Notes: a model not told the origin generated them from the letters alone. A DNA stretch of 64,000 nt from Castor canadensis (GCF_047511655.1 NC_133402.1:58904951-58968950); one strand, 5' to 3'; numbered from the stretch's first letter, positions 1-11,453 are shown. Made by a program: numbers and translations.

Positions 1-180
1 CCTTGTCTGCACTGAGCTCTGTCCTTTAATCTAGGAAACACAGGACAGGCCAGCCCTGCCTATTTCCCACAAACTGTGAGAAGTGGCGGTGAAGTGAGGG
101 GAGAAACTCAGCGTCAGCATCGACATGACACCCACACAATGCAGGGCTTGCCACACACAAAGCTGTGTAGGAGCTCAGGG

Positions 181-310
181 TTGCGGTGTTATTTATTCCA
201 TTTCCCAAACGATGAAACTGGGGTCTGGCGAGGTGAAGTGTCTCGCCCAGCTAGGGAGACGTGAGTCAAAGTGCAATTCTACAAGCCTGTGGAACTTGAA
301 CAACACTGAC
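181..310 (-). repeat. MIR SINE relic
   Basis: Reverse-strand MIR core: 'ccatttcccaaacgatgaaactggg' type text followed by a 'cgcccagctagggag' remnant. Old and diverged. Confidence 0.6.
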
Positions 311-1349
311 TTGGGCTCAGAGTATCCTGCCTATCATTAGTCACTCCCTCCCTCCTCATTCAAAGCTTGCCTGCTTGGACCCTGCCAGGCACCAGACACT
401 GGGGGCTACCCAGGTGTATTAACCACACATCTCCCAACTGGAGCTCAGTGTGGCTCCTGACTGCCACCGTACCAAGTGCAAATGTCTTAGTCTGAACCTG
501 AGACTGTCCACTGGATGCCATGGGCCTACCACTTTCAGCTCCCACCCTTCCTTCTCAGACACTGTTCCCCAACACGGACTCCAAAACCAAAACCATCCAG
601 ACACAAGCATCCCCACCACCACAGCCACAAGAAGACCAGTACATTTCTACCCTAACTGAAGTGTCAGGTTGCCAAAAACAGCAACAACAAAATGGAGTTG
701 GGTGACATGGGACTCACCATGCTTAGCTCCAAGCTTCAGCCTTTACCACTGGAGCCTTGGAGACAACTGCTAACAAGCTGTATCTGAAGGCAACAGCAGG
801 TTACCAAGCGTGCTACAAGCAAGGGTAACGGGACACCTGCTTCCTGTCCTCCACAGGAGCTGTGAGATCACAGCTCACCTGAGAACTCCATGTTTAACTA
901 TTTAAGCTTTGGCCTCAGATGTTCCCCAACAGCCCTCTCTCTGTCCATGGTAAGGTCAAGAAGCCTCCATCAGCAATTTCTGGGCTCTCCCCCTTCCTCT
1001 CTGAATGCTCTTTCCAGCCTCCTCCTTAAACATTGACTCTTCTTTTACCTTTCACTTAAGACAGGGGGAGCCAGCGCCCCCTGACATTCTGCTGTCACCT
1101 ACACCCCATGTCTACTGCACTTTCTGAGACTGAGCTCACACATGCAGCTTCAGCCAACATAGGACTCAGCCCCCCACACACACACATCTTCTCTCTGGCC
1201 CTTCTGTCTCTTTTGACCTTTAGGCACAGCAGGGCCAGGAAAGTAACATGTAAATGCATGAAGTGCCAGATGGAAGAGAAACCACAGCACAAGCTTGTGG
1301 AGATATGGTGACTGTTTCTCCACCTTAGTATCCCAGACTGGGTAAGGCC

Positions 1350-1424
1350 ATGGTTCTCAAACTGTGGTCCCTGAACTAGCAGCATCAGTATCCCCTGGGA
1401 ACTTGTGGAAAATGCAGATTTCCG
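1350..1424 (+). repeat. MER5-like hAT DNA transposon fragment
   Basis: 'ggttctcaaactgtggtccctgaac...cagcatcag' is the typical MER5 start; the copy is cut short where a SINE begins at about 1425. Confidence 0.6.
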
Positions 1425-1660
1425 AGGCCAGGCATGGTAGTTCACACCTGTAATCCTAACTTCTGGAGAGATGGTTTGGAAGGATCACAGTTTGAGGCCA
1501 GCCCAGGCAAAAAGGTTGCAATATCCCCCTCTCAACCAATAAAAAAAGCTGGGTGTGGTGGTGTACACCTGTCATCCCAGCTACACAAAAAGCATAAATA
1601 GGAGGACTGTGTTCCAGTTCAGTCCAAATTGGAAAAATAACTAAAAGATAACTAAGGCTG
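1425..1660 (+). repeat. SINE, two B1-like units in tandem
   Basis: Two left-type monomers ('ggccaggcatggtagttcac...' and 'gctgggtgtggtggtgtac...') joined by an A-rich linker, with no clear ID part. Confidence 0.7.
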
Positions 1661-2039
1661 ATTCGAACTCAAGTAGTCCAGCTCTGGGCTCTTAATAACT
1701 ATTCTGTGCTGCCTCTTGGTATGCATGGTTGTCCACCACTTCCTGGGGCTCCTCCCAAAGGTGGATACATGCTTCAGGCCCCTACTTGTCATGATTACCA
1801 CCAGAAATCCCTTCTGGGCCACAGTGAAAATCCCTAGCCCTCTTCTGGGCTCCCAGAGCACAGAGCCAGCACTCTGGTCTGTGTTGGGGTGGCTATGCAT
1901 TCACTCATCCATCCCATCAACAAATGACTCCTGGACCCCTGGTGAGTGCCAGGCACTGTGATTGGCACTCAGAATTGATGATGATTCAGATAACAGTTCC
2001 TGCCATTGTTAATAAAACGAGTGAGGAGTTCTGGAATCC

Positions 2040-2195
2040 TACTATGCTACACGCAGTTCTAAGGTTTCACGTGTTATTCTGTTTATTTCTCAAAATAACC
2101 CATTATAGAGATGAAGAAACTGAGAGAGTGAACAAAGAGGAGAAATGAATTTCCCATATCCACCCAACCGCAGCATCTGGCTCCAGAGTTTGCTC
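2040..2195 (-). repeat. MIR SINE relic
   Basis: Reverse MIR core with 'gagatgaagaaactgagag'. Directly before it (about 1895-2010) is 'cattcactcatcc...gtgccaggcactgtgattgg', an L2 3' end on the minus strand. Confidence 0.5.
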
Positions 2196-2228
2196 CCCAA
2201 AAAGGACAGAAAATCACACAGACATAAC

Positions 2229-2414
2229 CGGGCACTGTGTAATCCTAGCTGCTTGGGAGGCTGAAATCAGGAGGATCATGGTTCAAGGCCAACTTGGGCA
2301 AATAGTTTGTGAGACCCCCATCTCCAAAATAAACAGAGCAAAATGGGCTGGAGGTGTGGTGCTAGCACACTTTGCAAGTGCAAAGCCCTGAGTTTAAACC
2401 CCAAAAAACAACAC
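2229..2414 (+). repeat. Dimeric B1/ID SINE
   Basis: Left and right units complete; flanked by near-identical 'cacagacataac' and 'cacagaaataac', a likely target-site duplication. Confidence 0.85.
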
Positions 2415-2818
2415 ACAGAAATAACCCTGCAGTGGGAGGGGCCAGGATGGGAGCTAGGACACCAAGGAAGAGCCCATTGCAGGACATTTCTGTGTCCTTC
2501 CTCCCTCTATTCCCCCAGCTCCAAACTTCCAGGGCTTGCACCATGACTTATTCATATCTGAGGTATCTAAGTCACTGGAGATCAGGTTGCTATTAAACTG
2601 AACAAAATTGTCAGAATCTTAGAATACCTACCTCAAAATACCATATTCTTGGGATCCTGAAGGAATAAGGCCATCGAGGAGTGAAAGTGGAGTTAGGAGT
2701 CTTCACTTGGACTCAACAAGACAGCAGTAAAACGTCCACATTGTCAAGATATGGACTCAGTGTTACGGCTTGCTTCCTGAGCAGACCTTAAACCTTCATG
2801 TTCACAGCATGCATATTT

Positions 2819-3008
2819 TTGTCTCCAGTACCGAGGACTAAACCCAGGACCTCGTGCCTTCTAGGCAAGGACTCTACCATGTGAGCTACACTCCCAGCCC
2901 TTTTGTTTTTGAGATAGGTTCTCACCAACTTGACCTCAAACTCACAATCCTCCTGCCTCCCTCTCCCAAGTAGATGGGATTACAGATATGAACCACTATG
3001 CCTGGCCT
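2819..3008 (-). repeat. Dimeric B1/ID SINE
   Basis: Reverse complement of the dimer; flanks 'gcatattttt' and 'gcatacttta' look like a duplicated target site. Confidence 0.85.
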
Positions 3009-3225
3009 AAGCATACTTTATAAACACAGAAGGTGGTAGCCCCACTCCTAGTTACACAGAATTCTGAATTAGAGGTCTCAGTTCACAAGGTCTTACTGTA
3101 CCCCCAAAGTATCATTCCCAGCTTCCTCTAGATCTCCACTGACCCAATTATCAGATGTTGCCCAAGGCTTCTGGTAGCAAAAGACAGAATAGCAGTGTGG
3201 GAATTTACAGATGGTGATAGAAGAT

Positions 3226-3530
3226 ATTATTTATCAGGCATCTATGTGTCACATACTGTGCCAGTCTTTAAAGGTGCTATTTCTAAGGCTGGAGTTGTCT
3301 GCCTAATAAACACAAGACCCTGAGTTCAAACCCCAGTACTGTCAAAAAAGAAAACAGTGCTATTTCTAACTAACATACAGCCTTATAAATAGCTAGAATT
3401 TGCTGTATTGGGCAGAAACTGAGGCTCAGAGAAGCTAAGTGACCTGCCCTCAAGTTACTCAGCTACCAACTAATGAGGTCAAGATTCAAATCAAATTCAG
3501 TCTGACTCCAAAACTTTTGAATTATGCCAA
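3226..3530 (-). repeat. MIR relic split by an ID-like SINE
   Basis: MIR text resumes as 'gcagaaactgaggctcagagaagctaagtgacctgcc' after the inserted monomer at 3289-3352. Confidence 0.75.
3289..3352 (+). repeat. ID-like SINE monomer inside MIR
   Basis: Short right-type unit ending 'gagttcaaaccccagtactg' plus A-tail. 'gtgctatttctaa' is present on both sides, a 13-bp target duplication. Confidence 0.8.
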
Positions 3531-3822
3531 ACTAACCCTTAATAATGTTGATTGTGGTGATGGAGGTGGTAGTGATGGTTATATGCAAAATTATTTCCCA
3601 TTATGGAAATTATAGTACCTGAGATTTCTTGACCAAAGTGCCAGGAGTAACAGAGTTTACAGCAAATCACAACAGGGTCAGTGACTGCAACCTTAAATTC
3701 TCCCTGTATCTCTGCAGGGCTTGGATGAACACCGCTCAGCTCCACTGCTTGTTTCCTGGTTAGGATAGGCAGAAGACAAGGCCAAATGAGTGTTGCAGGT
3801 TACCTGGAGACCACACACCTTG

Positions 3823-3837
3823 CCCCCCCCCCCCCCC
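3823..3837 (+). repeat. Poly(C) tract
   Basis: Fifteen consecutive C; with the following 'gcccccggg' the minus strand is G-rich. Confidence 0.9.
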
Positions 3838-4807
3838 GCCCCCGGGACAGAGACTCATGCTTTCTCCAGCCTGGATTATCAGCAGACTGCCTTCCCTCAT
3901 CTGGGAATAGAAACACAAGGTAGAGATGATTCACTGTCATGAAGAAATCTGAAGCTCTGTTAGCTGCCTCTACATGGTGTCCCAGGAAACTTGCCAATCT
4001 TAGAGTCCAGTGTCATGAATTAGTGACCCAAAAGGATGTTTATCCTAGCACTTCAAACTTGCTTTGCCATTGGATGTTGGTGTCTACTGTGACAATTCCA
4101 CAGTTAATATAGAAACCCATCCATCTAACCACCCTTGTTTTGCATACACCCAGTGATAGGGTGTTCACCACACCTTGCAAGACAGCCATCCCACTGTGAC
4201 ACAGTTCCTGGAGATTGTATGGTTCGTCTGAAACCTACTCACTTAAAATCTGTCAAAGATAACTTTCACACAATTGGCCAAACACCTGATTTTTCATGGA
4301 AATTGACACCTAGACAACAGCACCACCTCCTTCCTGTCTCTTTTCCTCCCCAAGAATGCAGCCAAGAGGAGAAGTCGGAGGGTGCCAAGCTTCTTAGAGG
4401 CTGCCAGGCAATCATTTACAAACCTGCCCTGGCTGCCACACTAACTTCAGCGTGCCTGCCTGGGGAACTCGGGCATGTCATTACTGCTAATTGTGGTGGC
4501 TGCCAAGGAAACCTGCCCACAGTTTGCAAACGTGCTGTGCATACACCATAGGCAAGGGAGCTCTGGAGCCCCCAGTGGAGATGAGAGGGACCCAGGGCTC
4601 TCCAGGAGCACTGCTGTTACAGACCTTGGACTTAAACTTGCATTCTGTTCTTTTCTAAAGAAAGGAGCACCCATTTCCACTCTTCCCTGTGCCTCACAGG
4701 GACTACCTATACTCTCAGAACCTTCTAGAAAGAGAGAAATCCCCTCCACCAGGCACGGAGTTCTCATTTAAGCTGTCCTTCTATTCCTAGCAATTTTGAG
4801 GAGATTT

Positions 4808-4912
4808 TTCTTTTCATTCATCTATTTATTTGTATGTGTGATGCTGGGTTCAAACTCAGGGCCTCACATATGCTAAGCACAAGCTTTGCCACTGAGCTAC
4901 ACCCCAGACCCA
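4808..4912 (-). repeat. ID-like SINE
   Basis: Reverse unit 'gggttcaaactcagggcctc...gagctacaccccagac'; flanking 'aggagat' repeats. Confidence 0.75.
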
Positions 4913-5149
4913 AGGAGATATTTGTAAAAAAAAAAAAAGGCAGTGTCCGTGTTTTCTGTCAAAAGTTTATTGTAATGCTTTGCCACAAAATGTTTTCTTT
5001 AAAATTAAAATAGGAGTGGGGCTTTGACTTGGGAGTATTTTGGAAAAAAAGGAATGGGTACTCACTGACATGACATCCTTCCAGGTACAGAATTGTCTAA
5101 AGCAAACAAACAAGACCAGCTTTTCACATCTAAAAGACGACAGTCTTAC

Positions 5150-5231
5150 AGGCTGGTGATGTGGCTCAAGCGGTAAAGTGCCTGCTTAGCAAGTACAAGG
5201 CCCTGAGTTCACACTCCAATACCACCAAAAA
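5150..5231 (+). repeat. ID-like SINE
   Basis: Single right-type unit with A-rich end, flanked by 'gtcttaca' on both sides. Confidence 0.8.
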
Positions 5232-5859
5232 TAAAATGGTCTTACACTACACTAGTGTTTCCTTTTTCATGAAGGAGTCTTCGCTTCTTGGTGGAGTTCC
5301 CCCATCTTCAGAGCCTGGGCCAGACCTCTCACTAGAGTAGCTAGGCCTAGTGACAGGTGGCATGCAGGAAGTTAGCCTTGCTGGACAGGAAGGACCCCTG
5401 CAAGGGGTCCACAAGGATCTTGAGAAGAGCCCACCAAGTTGTCCCCTTTCCTGCTCCTGTCGGTTTGAATCTGAACACCAACCCTTTTGATTAAATATCA
5501 ACTCCATGGCAGAAGTGACAGCTGTCTTGCACAAATGGTTTCTGCTTCCAACCTGAGGTGAACAACTGGGGGAGCATTTTATCAAGATGGGTGTGTCCGA
5601 AACTATTCCATAAGAGGAAGATGTTTTCAGACCCTTGGTACTGACAGAGTCAGCCAGCCACTAAGCAGCATTTTCTCATTAACAGTCCTCAGCTTGGGGA
5701 GGACTCCCCAGACCTCTCTTCAAGTCCTTAAAAAATCAAACTCCAGGGAGGAGAGAGTGGGTAAGAAAGAGTAATAGAGAGGGTGAGTTTGATTAAAGTA
5801 CACAATATGCATATATAGAAATATCACAATGAAACAATTGCACAATATACAATTAAATA

Positions 5860-6106
5860 AGAAAGAAAAAGTAGGGAAGGAGGAAGAAGGGAGGGAAGGA
5901 GGAAGAAGAAAGGAAGGAAGGAAGGAATAGAAGAAAGGAAAGAAGGAAGGAAGGAATAGAAGAAAGGAAGGAAGGATAGAAGGAAGGAAGAGAGAGAGAA
6001 AAAAAGAGGAAGGAAGGAAGGAAGGAAGGAAGGAAGGAAGGAAGGAAGGAAGGAAGGAAGGAAGGAAGGAAGGAAGGAAGGAAGGAAGGAAGGAAGGAAG
6101 GAAGGA

Positions 6107-6165
<59 letters not shown>
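5860..6165 (+). repeat. (GGAA)n / (GAAA)n purine tract
   Basis: About 300 bp almost free of pyrimidines on the plus strand: imperfect GGAA/GAAG, then a purer GGAA run from about 6008, then GAAA to 6165. It ends about 320 bp before the CpG island. Confidence 0.95.
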
Positions 6166-6479
6166 GCTGAATTCCAGGAGACAAGTCTGGGCAGCACAGG
6201 CCCTGGGCCCCTAATGAGTGCTAGGTCCTGCTCAGGCCTGGTCCCTTGCCCTGCCTCTTACACCCTGACCCTGAACTCAGCAAGTCTCCTGTGGACTTTT
6301 ATCCGCAGCCATCTCAGATCAAAAACCCTGTTACTGCCTCCTGCTAAACTTTAGCCCGGGCCAGGATGCAGGGGAATTAAAACGACGCCAACATGTTTGT
6401 TAAAACTCGTCTCTTCACTAAAAGATCCCCAATTACCTGCAAAACTCAGCTCGTCAAGCTCCCTCAGTCACTTAAAAGC

Positions 6480-7110
6480 CCCAAGACCACCCGTAGCCCA
6501 GGGATGCCCCACGCCTCCATCGCCCGCGCGCGCGTCTCTCCTGGGTACCTGGGTGCGGCGCAGGCCCCAGGGCCCGGGGCTGCGGGCCGGGCGGGGTGCC
6601 AGGGCGAGCACCCCACTAATGTTTAACCTCCCGCCGCCCGCGATGGCTCGGCCTGGAGCAGCGCTCGGCTCGGGGCTGGATTCCTGGCATAGTTTCCCAG
6701 GCGGCGTGGCTCTCCATGCAGGACCCCAGGATCGGGGGCGGCGGGAAGAGATCTGGAGGAGCCGGCTCCGCGGCTCGCCGGGTCCCACCTCCCGATCCAG
6801 CCCACCGAACCCAAATCCCGCCTCCAGACTCACTCCATCCCCCACCCCCCGCCCCAAGACGGCCGGGGTGGGGTGGGGGCGGGGCGGGGCGCGGCTCCTG
6901 GGTCCTCGCCGCCCGCCGCCGGGGATGCGCGCTCTGTGCGGCTGGATGCGGGGCCCACGCCGGCCTCCACTGCTCCCGCAGCTCTGAGGAAGCCTGGGGT
7001 CTCCCGGGCCTCGGTTCCCACGACAGCCCGCCCACCCCACTGCAAGGAGAGGCGGAGTCTCTCCCTGCGCCCCTGGGACGAGCTAGTTCAGATCTGTAAC
7101 GGATGGGGGA
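6480..7110 (-). promoter_or_regulatory. CpG island, probable DZIP1L promoter and noncoding first exon
   Basis: GC-rich block with many CpGs and several Sp1-type GGGCGG boxes (about 6880-6895). From memory DZIP1L lies next to A4GNT on the same strand with its 5' end facing A4GNT, and the spacing fits. A plausible minus-strand donor, cccag|gtaccc, lies at 6549/6548. No DZIP1L protein sequence is present, so the assignment rests on gene order. Long open frames here on both strands are a by-product of GC richness. Confidence 0.45.
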
Positions 7111-7276
7111 GGAAGGAATGCCACGTTGGATCCGTTAAAAAGACCTGGGACCTAAGTTCCCTGGCCTTGCCCCGGGGATTGGCCCAGGGAAGCCCAGGGA
7201 GGCTGGATGCGATCCTTTGTCCCCTGCCCACCACGCACTCGGCCTGGGGACAGCCGTTAGCCTGCTGTAAAGGGCC

Positions 7277-7293
7277 GGGGGGGGGGGGGGGGG
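7277..7293 (+). repeat. Poly(G) tract
   Basis: Seventeen consecutive G; unstable and likely miscounted in assemblies. Confidence 0.9.
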
Positions 7294-7299
7294 AAGGCC

Positions 7300-7625
7300 C
7301 GCAGCTCCTCCCCACCCGCCCCAAACTATAAAGGGAACTATAAAGGGAACGCCTTAGGGTTTGACTAAGACCCTAAGACCCACGTTAGTTAGGAGAGTCC
7401 TTTGGGTGTCTAAGTGTCTCAGAAGAAGGCCCCCCCCTCCCCCCCGTCTTCACCTCTTATCCTTTAACCTTGCCCAGGGGAAAACCAGGACCTAAAAACT
7501 CATCCCATCCCCTCGCCACTCCGTTGCTCAGGAATTCTGGAGCAATTTGCTTTGCTTTGTTGAAGGCCTTCCTCCCAGCCCAGCCTCCATCTTCCAAACT
7601 GCATCTTGGGACAGAGAGAGCGAAA
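7300..7625. other. Unassigned sequence
   Basis: Contains a tandem 'actataaagggaacta' duplicate near 7325-7350 and a C-rich run at about 7430-7445. No gene or known repeat seen. Confidence 0.4.
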
Positions 7626-7948
7626 GTCTGCAGGAATAAGTGTTGGCAAAGATTGGAGAAACAGGAACCTCCCTGCATTGCTGGTGGGAATACAAAATGG
7701 TACAGTCACTTTGGAAAACAGAATGGTGGTTCCTCAAAAAATTATAGACCTGCCAGATGATTCAGCAATTCCACTTCTGAATTAAAGGTAAGGATTCTAA
7801 CAGATTATTTGTACGCTCATGTTTAAAACAGTATTGTTCACAATAGCCAAAAGGTGGGAAAAAAAATTCAAGTGTCTGTTGACAGTTGAATGGGTAAATA
7901 AAAGGTATATTCATATAGTGGAATATTATTCACCCTCAAAAAAGGAAG

Positions 7949-8243
7949 GTAAGCCAGCTTCCAGTGACTCGTGCCTGTGATCCTAACTACTTGGGAGGCT
8001 AGAATTAGGAGGACCTTGGTTCCAGACAATTTGCAAGAGCCCATCCCAGGAGAAAAAAAGTTGAATGTAGTAGTCCACATCTGTCATTCCAGCAATGGTG
8101 GGCAGCATAAATAGGGTGAGTATGGTCAAACAGTGAGACTTTATCTCCAAAAATGACTGGAGGTGTAACTCAAAGGGTAGAGCACCTGCCTAGCATGCAC
8201 AAAGCTCTGAGTTCAAAACCCAGTACCACCAAAAAAAAAAAAG
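7949..8243 (+). repeat. Three-unit SINE (B1-like, B1-like, ID-like)
   Basis: Two left-type monomers and one right-type unit with A-tail; the flank 'aaaggaaggtaa' is repeated as 'aaaggaaaggtaa', marking insertion into the L1. Confidence 0.8.
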
Positions 8244-8290
8244 GAAAGGTAATTCTGATACATGCTACAAACATGAATGAAACTTGAAGT

Positions 8291-8597
8291 TCATTCAGGC
8301 TACTATAACAAAATACCATAGACTGGGTAGCTTTATAAACAACAGAAATTCATTTCTCACAGTTCTGGAAGCAAGGAAATTCAAGATCAAGGCACCAGCT
8401 GATTCAGAGTCTAGTGAAAGCCTGTTTCTTGGCTGATAACTGCTGTCAGAGGAAGGGTCTAGGTGGCTCTTTGTAAACGCTTCTATAATGCATTAAAGCC
8501 AGTCATTAGGACTTCATGTCATTGCCCAGTCACCGTCCAAGTCCTACTCATAAAACCGTAATTCAACTACATTTTATAGCATTCAGACCAAAGCAAA
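8291..8597 (-). mobile_element. MLT1-type MaLR solitary LTR fossil
   Basis: Reverse-strand MLT1 end ('ataacaaaataccatagactgggtag'-type text) through to 'gcattcagaccaaagc'. A broken old solo LTR sitting inside the L1. Confidence 0.7.
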
Positions 8598-8606
8598 ATG
8601 TTATAC

Positions 8607-8920
8607 TGCTGTGTTATGGGTAAGTGTCCCCAAGGGCCAGGTGGCAAAGGCGTGGTCCCCAGCTTGGGGCTATTAGATAGTGGAACCTTTAAGAGGTGGG
8701 GCCTGGCAGGAGGTCTTTAGGTCTGAAGGAGATGCCCTTGAGGGGGATGCTAGGCCCATTTTCCTCTCTGCTGCCTCCCTGCTGTGAAGTGAGAGGTTTT
8801 GTTCTGTCACATGCCCCCACCATCAGACCAGCAACTATGGCCCCATGGAAGCCCTTAAAACAGTAAGCCACAATCAACCTTTTCTCCTTATAAGATGACT
8901 ATCTTAGACATCTGTCATCG
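8607..8920 (+). mobile_element. MaLR-type solitary LTR fossil
   Basis: 'aacctttaagaggtggggcctgg' and a later 'taagccacaatcaacctttt...ccttataag' are MaLR LTR hallmarks. Broken; it lies directly beside the MLT1 copy within the L1. Confidence 0.65.
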
Positions 8921-9367
8921 AACACATATACTATGTGAAATAAGCCAGTCACAAAAACGAAGAAATACTGTTCGATTCCACTTATGCAAGGTAACAAGAT
9001 ATAGCTAAATTCTTACAGACAGTAGAATAGTGGTTACCAGGCACGGGGGAGAGAGAATAGGGAGTTACTGTTTGACAGGTGCAGAGTCTCAGTTTGGGAA
9101 TGATGAAAAATCCTGGAGAGGGACGGTGGTGATGGTCCCGCAACAATGTGAATACCTAATGCCACTGATTTTTACATTCAAAAATGGCTAAAATGGCAAA
9201 CTTTATGCTTTGTATATTTTAACACATTTTTTTTAATGTTAAAAAACAAAAAAGGGAGCAGGGACCAGGACCAAGTAAGGATGTCTGTAAGCCATCTTCT
9301 CTGCTGGGGAACTTGATCCTCTGCTCCTTTCATCAAAGCACCCTTTTCACTAGCTGGGAGCAAAGTG

Positions 9368-9560
9368 TCCAGGCTTTGGAGTCAAAGATGCATCTATGTT
9401 CCCCCATCCCACACCGTGGAACTCTGGGAAAGTCACTTAACTTCTCTGACCTTCAGTTTTCTCAGCTGTAAAATGAGGAAAAATAAGCTCTACCTAGCAG
9501 GATTGTTCATGAGAACTGAAGTAACTAGAATATCTTTAGACAGTGTGTGTCCTGCTGAGT
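9368..9560 (+). repeat. MIR SINE relic
   Basis: 'gggaaagtcacttaacttctctgacc' and 'tgtaaaatgagg' are MIR core text. Confidence 0.75.
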
Positions 9561-9642
9561 TCACACTGTGAAATTGCTTGGGCATTTGCTTCCCATCTCT
9601 CTTCTCACTGTATCTCTGACGTCTACAGAAAGTAGCTCTGAA

Positions 9643-9720
9643 GGAGGCTGGGAATGTGGCTCAAAGGTAGAGTGCTTGCCTAGCATGCTTCAGGCCCTGG
9701 GTTCAATCCCCAGTACAAGA
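9643..9720 (+). repeat. ID-like SINE
   Basis: Right-type unit 'gggaatgtggctcaaaggtagag...caatccccagtac' with a purine-rich tail. Confidence 0.8.
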
Positions 9721-9759
9721 GAAAAAGGAAGGGAGGGAAGGAAGAAAAAAAAGAAAGCG

Positions 9760-9960
9760 CTACCTGCTATAATGGCTATAGACCCACACATCTGTAATCT
9801 CAGCTACTCAGGAGATAAAGACAGGAGGATCCTCACTCAGTTGAGGCCAGCCTGGGCAAAGTTAGTGCAAGACCCTCTCTGAAAAACAAACCAAAAAGCA
9901 AAAAGGACTGGAGTATGGTTCAAGTGGTAGAGTGGTAGAGAACTTTCCTAGCAAGTTCTA
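9760..9960 (+). repeat. Dimeric B1/ID SINE
   Basis: Left unit 'catctgtaatctcagctactcagg', A-rich linker, then a right unit carrying an internal 'ggtagagt' duplication. Confidence 0.75.
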
Positions 9961-10259
9961 TCCAGAGGTCTATAAACAGCAAAATATAAACTTTTAAAAA
10001 GAAGCATCTCTGAGGGTACCCATGTGTGTGCTGGTGTGTATTATTTCTACCAGCCTCAGCTTCCCCCATGTATAAATGGGGTGCCCTCCTTTGCAGGGCT
10101 GTTGTGGCAAAGCAGACTTGACATGCACCCAGGTCCACCTTGGCAAAGGCCAGGGCGCCCATCTTAAGCTGATCAAGACCTTCCACACATGGCACCCACA
10201 CGTCTTTCCCTCACTGGCCTCAGAAGGGCATTTGATACAGAAAGTCTTGAGGGCCTGTC

Positions 10260-11450
10260 CCTGGTCCCAAGGATACCACAGGTTATAGGGTCCTAGATCA
10301 CTAACACTGGAGAACCACCACCTTCAGCTGCCATAGCATACACAAGACTTGACAGCACCAGTGGGGTCCATGTGTAGGCCATGACCAAGGAACAGGACAA
10401 ATGAGACTGGTCCTAGATGGCTAGACCAGGAGACATAACTGAACCACTGGGCCATACTGCTAAGTGAGAGGGCAGGAGGACCAGTTTTCAATTTCTGTGG
10501 TTTCAACACAGTCCTTCACCTCCTCAGCTCAGTGCCAGAGCCCAGCCCTCCAGCCTAGCTCAGAACCTGCCACCGACTCCCCTTCCTGCACGTCAGGATG
10601 TGTCTGGAAGAAGTGGGACACACCTTGGCAGCCTACAAGAGCAGTGTCTCTGCTGCCAACTACTGATCCCGACCCACCCTCCTGAAGGGAAGTCCAAGTG
10701 TTTCAGTGTCCCAGTGCTGGAATGCCAGCCAAGTGGTTTCTGAGGGGATTTTAGATGAAAGGTGTATGGAGTTTTCATGGTGCTAATAAGGGAGAGTCTT
10801 ACACACACAAAAATCTCTTTTTCTGATTTCTCTTTTAAAAAAATAAATCTGAGGATCTGGCCATAAAAGGCCTGCATGCTTACATCTAGAATTAGCTGGA
10901 CCTGGCGGGGGGCAGGGGAGGGGCAGGCAGGACACCTCTTTCTTAGGCAAAGCCCACACTCCAGCCCATTCCCTGAGAAGGTCACTTTGAAGGAAGTCTG
11001 TGCACCTGCAGAAGCAACCTCCTCCGGCAACATCAGTAGCTGGCTGAGATCTGGCCACTCATTGGTTGGCAGTGATGAGCGGAATTTGCAGTGCTACCTG
11101 GGTGACTTCCTGTCTGCGACTCTTGCCTTTTTTTCTGGGAAAGTCCCCATTAGCAGTTTGATGGGGCACATATTGAAAATATACCTATGAAAACATTAGA
11201 CTGCAACTTTGTGATATAATAATACTTTTGTTTATTTGCTAATTCATTAAATGGTAGCCTCTACCTTCTAAACTAAAAATAGTAGGAATATACACAATAT
11301 TTCAAGATATCTGCAACCATTTTAAGGTGGTATGAAAATAGTTGTGACATTTAATGACAGTCACAGGTACTACTAATACTTTGGTTTGTGAGCTACATTC
11401 ATAATTGAAGGAAATGATAAATTTTCATTAACAGCTAGCAGAAATAAAAA
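10260..11450. other. Unassigned intergenic sequence
   Basis: Mostly unique-looking DNA between the presumed DZIP1L promoter and A4GNT. No splice-flanked coding frame or clear repeat recognised. Confidence 0.4.
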
Positions 11451-11453
11451 TGT

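Larger units (their letters stand above)
1..6480. other. Probable DZIP1L intron 1 (by gene order), repeat-rich
   Basis: No coding exon recognised. Holds MIR relics, a MER5-like piece, several SINEs and the purine tract, each listed separately. Unique-looking stretches without assigned content: about 320-1350, 1665-1900, 2420-2810, 3540-4800, 5235-5850. Confidence 0.4.
7630..9250 (+). mobile_element. L1 (L1M-type) 3' end, interrupted three times
   Basis: ORF2 end and 3' UTR text: 'tgctggtgggaatacaaaatgg', 'gttcacaatagccaaaaggtgg', then after insertions 'gtgaaataagccagtcacaaaa' and 'gtggttaccaggcacgggg', ending in an A/T-rich tail. Decayed and noncoding. Broken by a SINE and two LTR fossils, listed separately. 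Confidence 0.8.

Noticed and set aside
5720-6197. Open frames of 114-154 codons full of FLPS repeats
   Set aside because: Direct translation of the GGAA/GAAA microsatellite.
6397-7331. Several open frames of 100-190 codons on both strands
   Set aside because: They lie in a CpG island where stop codons are rare, overlap each other on both strands, and show Pro/Arg/Gly-rich nonsense with no family match.
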